Positions 1 through 11,600 of a stretch of 64,000 nt of DNA are shown here, one piece after another. The position numbers were made by a program, and so were the translations under genes. Source of the stretch: Larus michahellis (lineage: Eukaryota; Chordata; Aves; Charadriiformes; Laridae); contig NC_133896.1 in assembly GCF_964199755.1 (NCBI RefSeq), positions 88,706,215 through 88,770,214 on the forward strand, written 5' to 3'. The number at the start of each line of letters is the position of its first letter. Position 1 is the stretch's first letter. Under the pieces are notes generated by a model, which was not told the origin of the DNA, did not search any database, and saw only the letters and a list, made by a program, of their open reading frames with translations.

Positions 1-2129
1 GCGGTTTCCATAAAGCTGTTAAAATGTTCTCACTTTATATTTTTGGACCAAAGTGTGATGAATTTCACAAATATTTTTATGAAAGGCTTGGTATGCTTTC
101 CAGCGAGCTCTGGTGGTTCTTGTTCTTATCAGGCTGTGAATGCAATCACTAGAGACTCGTTTCATCAGAAGGTCAGAAAATCTTGGCAGTTTGGGTGGCA
201 GTAGTTTGATGATAAAGAGTTGATGATAACATAAAGCTCAGTCGCACAAGTAGCTGGCCATTTTGGCCATGAATCAGCTGAACATTTAAACATGTGTTTA
301 ATGGTAAGTCAGTGTCACCGCTTTCATACTCCCAAGTTAAGCGCCTGCTTGAGTGCCTTGCTGGTTCAAGGCCAGACTGTTCATCACCCATCAGGCTGAA
401 GTCCTTAAGAAAGACTTTTGGACTAGTGACATGCAGAGAGGAGGTCTGCATGAAAACCTTTGAAAATTTGAAACTGAGTCTGTGCTTCTCATACAAGTAC
501 TTTTTAGCATCAGATCTTCAGACACAGGATGCCTGCAATGTAAATTTTTAAATCTCAAATGCTAATTCCACTGCTTGCTGTTGTATTCTTTCCTGCCCGC
601 ATTAATTTTGGCAATGTCACAACTTGACCAAAATTACTCCCATAGCTGAGAACTAGCATTCACCGCAGTGATGTATTTCCCACTAATCTGTTCTCTGCCC
701 TTCTTTCATATGCTAGCAAATGAGGATCCATTCTGGAAGGTATGTGTAGCAAAATTTGTGTATTATCAGTGTCCTTCTCATCCCCATGTAATTCAGTGCT
801 TGCTTCTGGTTACTGTAGTCTATTGTGGTACAAAACTGGAGTATTCTCTTTGCCTTTCATACTTCTTGTATGAAACATTTCCCAGTTAAATAAATCTTTC
901 AGCCTCTAAGTTAGAATTTCAAACAGATGAACTCTTGGGCTTTCCTATGCAAGGCTTGAGTTTAATCCCTTTGTAGAATCCACTGATTGAGAAATTGCTA
1001 GTCCAGATTTGTCTTTTTAATGAAAATTTTAAGAAAAATGAGTAACCATTCTAGTTTGTATAGATTAAATCTCTTTACATTGAGGCTAAAATCAAAACTT
1101 TTTGAGCAGGTAATTTCTAAAGAGTAATATTTTGGTGAGCAATTTTTTGACAGGACTGAGTTAGAATTCAGGATATAAGCCTGACTAAAACTACCATGAA
1201 AGATTATAATTAATATCCCTAAAAATGAAAATATGCTTTTGGAATTAACAAAGGTACAAAATTATTATTCTCCTTCCTGGAAAAGCACTACGAGAATTCA
1301 GGGTTTTTTTATAACGATTCACAAGCCATGAGAGTTTCAAAATCAGTATCTCCTTTATTAAAATGCACTTAATTATACAAAGAGTAATTAACGTTGCCAC
1401 CAGATTAGCATAGCAATTTACTACATGACATTGTAACTTTGTTGATGAGTCTTAGTTCATTTTATATATTGCTTCAGACAAAGTACTAATCAGTCTTGTT
1501 GGAGAAAGGTTGTCAGAGAGATCTGAACAGAGAACAATTAGTGCCAGGGAGAACAGAGGGACAGAGGAGCCCTCTAGAGGAGTTGACGAAGAGGGTACAT
1601 AGCAAAAGGTTGTACTCGAGCACCCAGTTTTCCTAGCTGCTCTTTGAGGCAACGGGCATAAAACATGGAACTGTGCTTTTTCCCCAGAAACTTTTCCTTG
1701 CTTGCTTCCTTCTGCTTTGGACTTGAAGGACAAGCGATCCACATACTGACTTTGATCCATGCTTCAAAATAGAGCTGCACATGGTGATGCATGTGTCGGA
1801 GTGACACTTTATCAAGAACAAGTGAAACAATTTCTACATTGCAAGCTGCCTATATTCGTCGACTCCCTCTGTGTTTGATTAGTTGGTTTTTATTTACTTT
1901 TCTAGCTGTTTCAATTTACGGAACTTGCTTCTGGCTCTTCATTTGGTTTTATTTGTTGCTATCATACACCATTATTTCTGTCGTCTTCTACAGTGGCCAG
2001 GGTGCTTTTGACAATTAGATTTGGTGTTTGAGTGGGCCTGTCTGCTGCAATAGTGGCTGTGAATGCTGTCCAGAGAGAAGTTCTCAATGGCGTGACTTGA
2101 CCCAAGCCATCCTTCTTCTTCTCTTGCAG
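1..2129 (+). other. PHF21B: PHF21B intron (partial, upstream of PHD exon)
   Basis: Non-coding sequence upstream of the PHD-finger exon. It ends in a strong polypyrimidine tract and TTGCAG acceptor at about 2108-2129. No earlier PHF21B exon could be recognised. The open frames here are short, lack recognisable domains and are not bounded by convincing splice sites. The preceding exon should end in phase 0, because the PHD exon opens on a whole codon. Confidence 0.7.
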
Positions 2130-2288
2130 AATGAGATCCACCACGATGAACACTGCACTGCTTGCAAGCGTGGCGTTAACTTGCAGCCCTGTGGCACATG
2201 TCCCAGAGCATATCACCTCAACTGCTTGGACCCACCCCTCAAAACTGCCCCCAAGGGGGTTTGGGTCTGTCCAAAGTGCCAACAGAAG
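2130..2288 (+). CDS. PHF21B: PHF21B exon encoding the PHD finger
   Basis: This 159-nt exon encodes 53 residues and lies between a TTGCAG acceptor and an AAG/GTAAGC donor, phase 0 at both ends. It holds a complete C4-H-C3 PHD zinc finger: Cys9, Cys12, Cys21, Cys24, His29, Cys32, Cys47 and Cys50 of the exon peptide. The run [19 protein letters not shown] is diagnostic of the PHF21A/PHF21B family. The opening [19 protein letters not shown] matches my memory of PHF21B better than PHF21A, which has FCSVCRKSGQLLMCDTC. Fingers of this family read histone H3 tails unmethylated at Lys4, and PHF21A (BHC80) does so in the LSD1/CoREST complex. The protein should therefore be nuclear. Function is inferred from the family. 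The downstream exons continue the same protein in phase. Confidence 0.95.
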
Positions 2289-3319
2289 GTAAGCTTCATG
2301 GAGCGTAGCACGCCAAGAAAAAAAATCTCAAATTTGTGTACCACTAAACTAATCTAACCTACGGTCACAGCTTAGGGGACCGTATTAGCTAAGTAATGCC
2401 GAGAGGTTTTTAGTACAGGTTGCGGCATTTGTTTCTGGTATTTTCATCATGTTGGAGCTAGAACATGCACCAAGTGCCTTAGCTTCCCTGTAATCGCATC
2501 TGCTAGGTTTGTCCTTTTAAAATGTCTCTTCATTTCCTTTGTTTCCCTTTTTTACAATAAAGCCACCATCATGTGGGGTTGCCAGACAAGTAATGTAAAT
2601 CTTACAGATGAGGGAGACAGTGTCAGAAGCAAACACTGTTCACTAGTGGATCTGAAAGCTGTGAAGAGAACACTTCCTTTTCTTTAAATCATTTATTACA
2701 CATAGCTATTGATCATAGCCGTGTCAGAAATGCTAATTTGTCTAGTTGCTGTGAATAATGCTGATTGCATGAACAGGAAAACAATTACTAAAACAGTACA
2801 GTGTCACTGAATTGTAGAGTGACAATTGTAGAGGAGGCTTAGATTTTGTGCCTTAGAGTTCTTTGTATTTAGAATTGAGATCACTGCTATGTTCCCTTGA
2901 ATATGTCAAGGGGAAATTCTAGCACGCAGTTGCAGAGAGCAGAGCAGCCCATGGTTAGATATGCGCAGTCATGTTTTCATATGGACCAACAACCTTTCGC
3001 ATGTTCAGTAGACAAACGTTCCTGACTGTGGAGATCTTCTTGTCAGGGGCTGAAGAATGTCTTCTGGACATGGCAACAAGAAACAGAGGATTTGTAACCT
3101 TTTTTAGCACTCTTTGGTAGTAGTGTTTATAGTGACGTGTAAAGGAGTAAGCCCTAATGGAGACTGCTGCTCAAATTATTCTCTCGTTACTTTTCAGCAT
3201 GCGAATTCTGAGACAAGGACCCTAGATCTGGTCCTGCAGAGCTGTGAGGCTGGAGGAAGAAAAACATTAATGTGTGCCTTTGTGGAGTTCTAACGTTTTA
3301 TTGTTTCCTGGGCTTATAG
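2289..3319 (+). other. PHF21B: PHF21B intron
   Basis: About 1 kb of intron between the PHD exon and the linker exon. It starts GTAAGC and ends TTATAG. I saw no repeat or other gene in it. Confidence 0.85.
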
Positions 3320-3395
3320 GTGTTAAAGAAAGATGACAATGTGCCGTGGACTGGAACTTTGGCTATTGTTCACTCCTATGTTACTCATAAAACAG
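3320..3395 (+). CDS. PHF21B: PHF21B exon, linker after the PHD finger
   Basis: This 76-nt exon (25 codons plus one base) follows a TTATAG acceptor and ends ACA-G/GTAGGG. It encodes VLKKDDNVPWTGTLAIVHSY followed by VTHKT, the conserved block directly after the PHD finger in PHF21A and PHF21B (compare the W-x-GTLAIVHSY motif). The split last codon (G + TC = Val) is completed exactly by the next exon, confirming the phase. The ...VTHKT-VKEEEK junction is PHF21B-like; PHF21A has IAYKAAKEEEK. Confidence 0.93.
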
Positions 3396-3766
3396 GTAGG
3401 GCTTAACGTAGCTATTGACAAGGAGTTCCCTGCTTGTGACAGGCAATGCCATTTGAGTCCTTCATGGCACTAATATTAAAGAGGTGTTGTAATGCTACCA
3501 GATATCATGGCATTATTAAGAAAAGGGCCATAAGGGGCTGTACCTGGGAAAAGCAGGTTACTTTCACCTCTTTCTTGGAGGCTTCCAGGACCACATGTGG
3601 TCCAAGGATTAATTCTAATTCATCTCAAAGGTGCAGTGTAACTTTAGGTTTGTCCTGTGTGCTAGCCGTTGACATAGACACATGCATGTAAGCAGAAACT
3701 CAAGCCCACAGTTTTACCATATGTCCTTTTCTTAACTTCTGCATCCTTAATCTTATTGTTCCACAG
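3396..3766 (+). other. PHF21B: PHF21B intron
   Basis: Short intron from GTAGGG to CCACAG. Nothing else is recognised in it. Confidence 0.85.
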
Positions 3767-3870
3767 TCAAAGAAGAAGAGAAGCGAAAGTTATTAAAGAG
3801 AAGCAGCGAGCTGAAGAGTGAGCATAGACAGTTAGAAGAAAAAGATCGACTTCTCAACAATGCAGTGAAG
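3767..3870 (+). CDS. PHF21B: PHF21B exon, coiled-coil segment
   Basis: This 104-nt exon completes the split Val codon and encodes 34 more residues. The peptide is highly charged and begins [20 protein letters not shown], continuing [14 protein letters not shown]. Leucines spaced roughly in heptads and alternating Lys/Glu indicate a coiled coil, matching the leucine-zipper-like helix after the PHD finger in PHF21A and PHF21B. In the family this helix is thought to support dimerisation or complex assembly. The donor is AAG/GTAGGA, phase 0. Confidence 0.93.
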
Positions 3871-6312
3871 GTAGGACACCTGAGTGGGGACACAGAGTCT
3901 CCTGCAGAGATGTTTATAAAGAAATTATGCCTGAAAAACTCATATTTTGTGGCTAGAAAATGATTTATGCTCCCAAGCTACAGATGTTCAAGTGTGAATA
4001 TGTTTCTCTTTCTGAGGGAAAACATGGATTTCCTTTATGGACAAAAGCAAGCTGCACTGGCAGGCGAGGAGGAAAAATCACCTGAATTCCTGTTACACAC
4101 AAAACCCAACCAAAATAGCTATGGCTGCCTTCCTTCTAGTGCCATGCACAGCTCTGATCTGCCCAGTGACTTTAAGGCAATTCCATTCTCCAGGTGAAAA
4201 GTTTAGTCACAAGCATGTCTTCCAGTGGTAGCTCAGAACTCTTGAGATTAGGTAGAAATAACCATCTTTATTTGTCTCAGGGGCTGAGTGTTGTAACAAT
4301 CTCTTAATGACTGGGGATGGGTTGGCAATCATTTCTCTTGTTTTAAAGCTAAATGTTGACTGGAGATGTCTCCCGCGCATACCGTGCTATGAAGACAAGT
4401 CTTCGGCAGCAATGAATGGGCAGAGTTCAACACCATAATTCCTATTCTCTATGGGTGAAAGAACTTATTTGGGGCTACCTCACCTCCAGCCCACTCATAA
4501 AGGGTAGCTGTTAGCTTGCACGGCAGTCTCAATAAATATTTGAAACTTCCTTACCCTGGAAAAATCAAAGTGGCAGCTGCAGGAGTGACTGGTTGCTACT
4601 TGTTTTACCATTGCAGTTATCCAGAGGAGGCATGTTAAAATATTTATCACATTTAAAATAGAGTGGAAGGAAAAGCAATAACTCATTAAAAGACATCACA
4701 GTGGGGAATATTCCCTGTAAGTGTGTATAGCCACCATCAGCACTAATGGAAACACACATATGTATGAAGAATGACTCTGGGGTACAGAATATCTTTAGTA
4801 GGTAGGAAGGTGCAGTGGGATGAGGTGTTCAGATAAAGAAGAGCATTTGGGGATGCAGTCAGCTACCAGGTATATGTCAGGGCTTCCAAAATCAGTAACA
4901 TTTCTACCTAAGCAGAATCAGGTTCTTTCAGTGGGCAACACTGTCTTATTTAAATGGTAATATCAGCTGATGATTATATTTATTGGAGATACATCCACTT
5001 GAAAGAAGAAAAGCAATTAAAGGTGTTCCAGCACAGAGCATTTAATTTCTGACATTTGCCTGAACAGAGATTTACACTTTTATAGATGCCACAGGTGGAA
5101 TGGAATTATTTGGTAAAAACACAACATGATTTATCCTTCACCTGAGATTTCACCTATCTAAACCAATCTCTGAGCAGCTCCACGTGGTTACTTTTCAAAC
5201 AACTTGACTTTCAAGTGAGCATTTCCCGCGTCCCTAGGACTGGAGATTCACTCCAACCCTGGACAGTCTGGACCGTAGCCAAGGAGGACCAACCTGCAGA
5301 CAAATAACCAATTTTGCCAGGCCCAGGTGGTTTCACATATTAGAGAGGCCACCGTCCCTTTCTGTCTAGCAGACAGGCTCAGGTTTTTGATCTGTCACAT
5401 AGTCCCTCGCAGGCTGGTTGATAGTGTAAAGGATGGGATGTTAGCTGCAGCAGCATAGAGTTGGGGAGAGAAAGGAGAATTACTGACTCTTCCTTCTCTC
5501 TTCTTGGAGAAGAGGAGGTATTTAAAAGACACGTAGATGTGGTGCTTAGGGATATGGCTGAGTGGTGGACTTGGCAGTGTTAGGTTGATGGTTGGACTTG
5601 ATCTTAAAGGTCTTTTCCAACCTAAATGATTCTATAATGCTATGAGAGAGAGATTTGAGATGCCTTCATTTGGCTCAGACTGTCACCCTTATTTTCATGT
5701 TGGTTTGTATGAAATGTTTCAAGTGATTGTGGGGTGCAGTTTGGCCACCCCGTAGGAAAAAGACTTTCTTGTGACTGCAGTGGTATAACAGTATTGTCTG
5801 AGATCGAGTTTTCTGCCAGAAAGATATTGACATCATGTTTAGAGAGATCAACTTGTCTTCAGAGTACTGACTCCCTGAAATGTGTGTCACATACAAAATG
5901 CGTCGTGATGAGGTTTATCCCTCCAATGTTTATTGATGCCTTTTGGTAAGATTTAGAGACCTCACTGGTGACTTCGGTACTTTCCAATAATACAGCTATT
6001 ACAATCCTGTGCCAGTAATCTCTTTGGAGAAGGCATTTCTGCCAGGCTGTCTACAGGATGAGGTCGGAAACGTCCTCTGAATGCATTTGGACTGGGATGA
6101 ACATTGTTACCTTAGACAGCTGCTGCAGTGTATGCAGCCCTGATGATTACTCCATTCGTTAAGCTGTGGTTTTGCTATCCCCAAAGGAGAGTATACTTCC
6201 TTTGAGCAGGACGTGCACTCAAGACACAAAAGGATGTTTGGAGAGATGTTTGACACCAATTTGAATGTATTCTCAGTCTTCCCTTCTCTCTCCTCTTCTC
6301 TTTATTTGACAG
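3871..6312 (+). other. PHF21B: PHF21B last intron
   Basis: A 2.4-kb intron from GTAGGA to the acceptor TTTGACAG at 6305-6312. It contains a short CR1 3' end at about 5516-5644. Apart from that, no gene or repeat is recognised. Confidence 0.85.
5516..5644 (+). mobile_element. CR1 LINE, 3'-terminal fragment
   Basis: A severely 5'-truncated CR1. It shows the typical avian CR1 end: GGTATTTAAAAGACACGTAG, the TTAGGGATATGG and GTGGTGGACTTGGCAGTG segments, then GGTTGGACTTGATC, AAAGGTCTTTTCCAACCT and a degenerate ATTCTAT tail. It lies sense-oriented in the last PHF21B intron and has no coding capacity. Confidence 0.9.
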
Positions 6313-6537
6313 AAATGCTTAGAGCTAAAAACCAGCCTGTTGGCCCAGCAGAAAGGGACTCAGTCATCACTGGAACGTCTCAAAACCCTCATTAGACTGA
6401 TACAAAACGAGCAGATGATTCAGGTTACCATGACGACCACCACCACCTCCTCCCTGCTAACTGTCCCCTGGATCAAACCCTCCTCTGCCTCCGCTGCCAT
6501 GCACAAAGCCTTGCAGCAATCACAGGGTAACAACTGA
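6313..6537 (+). CDS. PHF21B: PHF21B terminal coding exon with stop
   Basis: The acceptor GACAG is followed by 74 codons and TGA at 6535-6537. The peptide begins [20 protein letters not shown] and continues the coiled coil ([14 protein letters not shown]). A Thr/Ser-rich tail follows ([20 protein letters not shown]), and the protein ends QSQGNN. The [19 protein letters not shown] and QVTMTTT segments match the PHF21B C-terminus as I remember it. The start of the track-like frame at the internal Met is not biological: the exon is entered by splicing in phase 0 from 3870. Together the four exons give about 187 C-terminal residues. Confidence 0.94.
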   Translation, partial: KCLELKTSLLAQQKGTQSSLERLKTLIRLIQNEQMIQVTMTTTTTSSLLTVPWIKPSSASAAMHKALQQSQGNN

Positions 6538-8099
6538 CAGAGCCGGCTGTGAGAGAGCGAAAGAAGGGGGGAAAAGAACTTTATACACATGCGCAGATGA
6601 GAGATTAAACAGAAACAAAGGAGAGAAGGAACAATCTCAGTTTTGATACGCGTAGAAACTTGCAAACCAATCAGTCCAGTTTGTAGGTCACTGTGGCAGC
6701 AGGTTCCCACAGCGCGGGTTATGCTGCAGTTTTGTATTTGCCGAGACCTTCAGTGCTTATGAGATTTTTTTTGTTATGTTGGCCTTAATGTATTTATGAC
6801 TAAGGATGAAGAGGAAAAGTATGGCCGATAGGAAGCGGGATATCCTTTTGTGGGGGGCAGACGGGTTTCCAGTTCTGCTTTAAGGGGAAAATTTTCAATG
6901 CAAAGAGTTAGTGAGCTAGTAGAGAAGTAGTTGGGCTGAAAGCTGTGTGTGGGAGGGAAATCGGTGAGATAACCAGAAACTGAACTACTTAGGACTCGAC
7001 ATGGATTCTTATCAGAGGAACAAAGTTGGCCCCGTTGATTCAGGTGACCTGGAGAGGGGGCCGTTTTTGACCAGAACGGCGTCACGGACAGTCACAGAGC
7101 CTTCGAAACAAAAGATCGTTTTTTTTCAGTATTATTAGAGTTGAGAATTGCAGATATTTAAATAAAGAAACTGTATGAAGTTAGCGTTTCTAGTAAAATA
7201 TTGAAGTATTTTCATGCTGATGCTTCTGTATATGCGTTCCGAAGTATTTAAAAAAGTATGACTGTAAAACTCCTTACTTTTTTGCAGGTCCTTTTTACTT
7301 ATTTTGCTATCAGTGTATTTTTCTCATGGAGTTTTTGTGCAAGATTTAGCATAAACCATAATAGTTGGATATCTTTGGCAGGTTGGGGTTTGTTTTTTAA
7401 AAAGATTATTTTGGGGGTTTTCTTTTTAGTTAATTTTCGATTTTTTTTAAAGATAAAAAGCAAATAAATATTCTGTTTTTTGTTTCTTGCCAGTACAGAT
7501 AATATGCCAAAAAGATAACTTTACATTTTTGTACTGCATTTTTATTGTTAAAAATATATAACGTGATTTATTTTTTTTTCTTTTTGCTTGCAGAAATATC
7601 TGCTGAAATGGTACAGGAAAAAAAACAAACAACCCTGCCTCAAGGGGTTGTTTTTCCTACTGGATATTATCAAGAGTTCTGGGGGAGGGACAGGCCGTGG
7701 AAAACTTAAAGGGTTTGTTGGGGTTTTTTTGGAAACTTGATTCCTTTTTAATATTTTGTTGGATTTTAGCACATTTGGGGAGCGTTTAGCGTTAGCCTGA
7801 GAAAATCCCAGTGCGCCTGCTTGTTTCACTAGCTAGTCTTCCTGATACTGCAAGGGTCCGCCTGGCCGCCCCGTAGGCCACAGGCCCCCCCGTCACCCTG
7901 CGGCCTGCCCGGGAAGGTAGTGATGGGCACCCCGGTTTTTCTCAACGTCACACACACACCCACCCCAGATGCCATCGTCTCTGTTGTTTATGAGTTCTCC
8001 GTCAATTAGCACAACAGGTACTTAAGGAAAGCAAGAAGCCACCAGAGCACGACACAAGGCTAGTCTCTCACATCAGCATATCACATGGTGCCGAATATC

Positions 8100-8130
8100 T
8101 TTTTTTTTTTTTTTTAATAAAAAAAAAAAA
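8100..8130. repeat. T16-AAT-A12 homopolymer inverted repeat
   Basis: Sixteen T's (8100-8115), AAT, then twelve A's (8119-8130). In RNA this could form an A/U hairpin. It may also be a slippage-prone simple repeat. Confidence 0.85.
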
Positions 8131-8584
8131 CATGAGGGACTGGCTTTTTCCGTCGCCCATCACTAGGCAGCACATGGTCCCTTCAACCATTTTCACAACT
8201 CCGGGAGAAACTGTGCAGTACTATACAAATCTATTTTAATACACAACACTCGGTTGAACAAGATTTTTATATTCTTTTATTGATGAACAAAGTGAACTAA
8301 GTAAAACACAATTGTTATACATTGGTTATTGTATGCCAATTATGCATTCTAACGTGGCTTGCAATGTAAATGTTTTCAGGTTTAATGATTTTTTTTCCTT
8401 CTCAGACAAATAAAAAAAAAAGGAAAAGCGTGGAAGGTTTAATATGTGAAGAATTTCTGAAGAAGTGTCTTGGACTGTTAAAAGTAGTTATTTTGAAAAG
8501 GGGACTGTCCAGTGGATAGTGTGCATAGAAAAAAACAAGTGTTTGTCTTAAATATGCCAATGTAGTTTTACTTCTTTATGATGC

Positions 8585-8590
8585 ATTAAA
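8585..8590 (+). terminator. PHF21B: Candidate polyadenylation signal ATTAAA
   Basis: ATTAAA, followed about 20-60 nt later by G/T-rich sequence (GGCGTTGTCGTGGTG), the usual layout of a vertebrate poly(A) site. An alternative AATAAA lies at 8409-8414 in an A-rich run. The choice between them is inference. Confidence 0.4.
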
Positions 8591-8610
8591 CTTGATTGAC
8601 AATTTAATGG

Positions 8611-11600
8611 CGTTGTCGTGGTGATATCCACTGCTGATGGGACTCAGCGTGGCGTGCTGTTGTCACCCCTTCCCCGGCCAGACTCTGGCCGAGGGGGTGA
8701 AGTGACCGGTGCCAATTTCTCCACCGCTGTCTTCAATTTTCAGATTTAAACAACTCTAGAATAACTACAGTACTTTCCACTTCTTTCCTTCTCCCAGGCA
8801 GAGAGGCACCTTGTTGACTCCCTTTCTTTTGACTTCCCCCTTCGTAGAGTAACTTCCCATCCCGCTTTTCCCGGGATCTGTAGGCAGAGTTGTTGGCGCA
8901 GATCTCTCCCTTTTCCTCTTACGTCTCTTGTGGATTGCGTTTTTGAAGTTTTCACCAGGATTTAAACACTGCAGTGGCCTTGCCCCAAATTAAGGTGAGC
9001 CGAGTCAGCTTGGGAGCAAGCCTAGGGCTCCGAGACAGAAAAAGGTTACCACAGGGTAACACGTTGCCGTACATCAGCCAAGCTGGCCGCGTGTGCTCCT
9101 TACATCCCGTGTGCAGGTTGCGGGCAGCGTGGTCTTTGCCTACAGCGGGGTGCTGGAGAGAGACTTGCTGCAGACGGACACGCAGTTGGCTGCAGCAGAT
9201 CTGCTGGCAGCCCCGTGGGCTTTGGTTTCAGACCTGCACTTTCGGGTGCTCTTCAAATGTGTGGTGGGCCCATTTTGTAAAGTTGTTTACAAATCACTTT
9301 GTAAACGTCGTAAAGCATGAGAGCTAGGTCCCTCGCAGGAGCTGTCTGATTTCTGCCTGGTGGAATTTCACAATAAAACAAACCAAATGAAAGCAAGACA
9401 ACGTTACAGCTGCATAAAACCTACCACAGTGGCTAATGCTTATGCAGAGCAAACACAGTTTGTGGGGTTTTTTTTGCCAGGTGTAGGGGGAAAAGCTGTT
9501 TTTTGTTTGGCCGGGTGTGTGTGTGTGTATGGTGCCTTGTCTTCACTTCCCGGCAGTGTAACCACTTATTTTCGGGCTGCAGTTCTCAGGGGGAGCTCAG
9601 CACTCCGTCCTTGCTTCCCCTGCTGCTTGGCTGCCCCCTCCTCCCTCCTGGCCTCTGCTACAGGAAAGGCACCCTGATTTTTCCTAACATTGCTTCCAAT
9701 TTTAGAATTGTAAACCAATTCCCTCAAACCAGCAAACCCAGAAATCCTATGTAATCATCATCATCCTCCTCCTTCTGCCACCACGGTAACCTATAAACTC
9801 AGCGCTGTGCTAACAGACAGGAGCCAATTACAGAGCTCTGCGTGTTGCCTTAATAATTAATGCGGTTGCAAGGGAGCGTAAGCCTTGCACTAGCCTTTAA
9901 TCTTCAATAGTAATTTAAATTAAGGTTTTGGTGGAGATTTGTAGGAGCTACGGTAGCCTCCGTGTTCCTTGCTGCGGCACCGGGCATTGTCTTTGAAAAG
10001 AATCGGGAGCCACAGGGTTCCCAGCCTCCCCTCCCGAGCAAAAGTTATTTTTACAGCTATGCCAGACTTCACAGCTTCAGAGCTCTTTATTTTAACATGA
10101 CAGACTGTTTTCTGTGCATAGGACCTTTTCACATGCCATTAGTTATCTTGCAGAGGAGCTGCTCTGCAAATAGCCATTCGAATGAAATGTGTTGTCTCCA
10201 AGCCTGTCAGTTTTATATTTGCACCTCTTCAAATGTAATTTTGCCTGCTCTTCCCTCTCTCACTGTCTCCCCTTCCTCAGAAATGAAAGGAAAAGGAACT
10301 CTTCTGTCTGTTGGGAAGTTACACGGCGTGATGCCAGCCCTTCCCAGTGAGCAGAATAGGGAACGCTGGCATGGCTTAGTTATGGCAGGGTCTCAGGTGT
10401 TTTCAGGCTTCATACTCTTAGAGGGAGAAGCCACAATGGATCTACTATGGGCTAAAGGCTCCGAAATCAGGAAGCAAAGTCAAGAATCCTCACTTCTTAA
10501 AAAAAATATTTAGTTCATGATCACTGACAGCATTTTTTGGGCGGTGGATTTAGCGGTAGCATCAGCCCAGCTAGTGGCTTCTCCTGTGGTAGACCTCTGG
10601 CTAAGGATGACGGCACAAATCCTACAACAGCAATATTAGGATTTTATTTTACATGCCGACATACCTATGGCATGCTGGTTTCCTGGCGGTTTGATGGCCT
10701 ATTAGGAACACTTAAACTTCTAGAGGAGTGCATTATAAACTGATGCATACTTTTTGTTCTGTGTTCTGCAGGTTCTCTGTAGTTGAAAAGAGAGACATTA
10801 CGCTGAAATGAGTGGCAACAGCCACATCAGATAAAAATCCACTCACTTTAATCAGGTTTTGCCAACTGCAGCTTATTTTGCTTAGAAAATGAATCCTGGC
10901 TTCTGAGATCAATCACTAGCGACTGACTGGTGCAAACAGAAAATGCCAGACTCTGCTTCTGTAAGCCACTTTTAAGTTCACCATGGTGAATATCATTAAA
11001 GCAAAAGGTTTTTTTCCCTCCCTTAAAAAAGCAAACAAAAAATTAAATTGTCATGATAGAAAAAATACTACAAAGCGTACACAGGCATACAGAGATTTTA
11101 TCCAGGGAGAACGAGAAGAAAAAAAAAAAGATGCCATTGCTCTTTGAAGTTGTTGTTTGCGTTTGTACTGGCGGATTGCTGTGCTGTGTAAATGCCGCAG
11201 AAATGCTACAGCCCAACCTTTGATTATCAGCCTCGCTCATTAAGCAGTTACCACAGAAATTTTAATTCACTTCTGCATTTCATCTGTGGGCTTGAGGTGC
11301 AGCAATAAACTGCCTTTCCCCTCAGCGTTCATGCTGGAAACACGGCTGGCCGGTTGCTGTTGACAAAGCAATCTTCCAGTTGCTGAGATGTAAACTTCGC
11401 CGTGACCGTCTCATTGCTGGTGCTTTGTCCCTTCCGCGTGGCAAGGGCATGATTTCGTTGATGATGTGCACTCCTGCCCCCCGCGAGGGTTGTGGCTAGC
11501 CTGCGGAGCAGAAGTGCTCCCATGATTGCGGCTCTCCATCGCCTGCCGGCGAGGTGGGCCGGGCTGGTGAGTGGGGGGTCTGGCTCACTCATTGCACTCC

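Larger units (their letters stand above)
6538..8610 (+). other. PHF21B: Probable PHF21B 3' UTR
   Basis: AT-rich sequence after the PHF21B stop with no convincing ORF. Several U-rich tracts and possible poly(A) hexamers occur, for example AATAAA at 8409-8414 and ATTAAA at 8585-8590. A T16-AAT-A12 inverted repeat lies at 8100-8130. The extent is inferred. The transcript could end at an earlier AAATAAA (about 7160 or 7465) or at the 8.4-8.6 kb signals. Confidence 0.5.

Noticed and set aside
714..739. Tiny exon-like piece between CTAG and GTATGT in the first PHF21B intron
   Set aside because: About 23 nt with a poor polypyrimidine tract. It does not encode recognisable PHF21B sequence or give the required phase.
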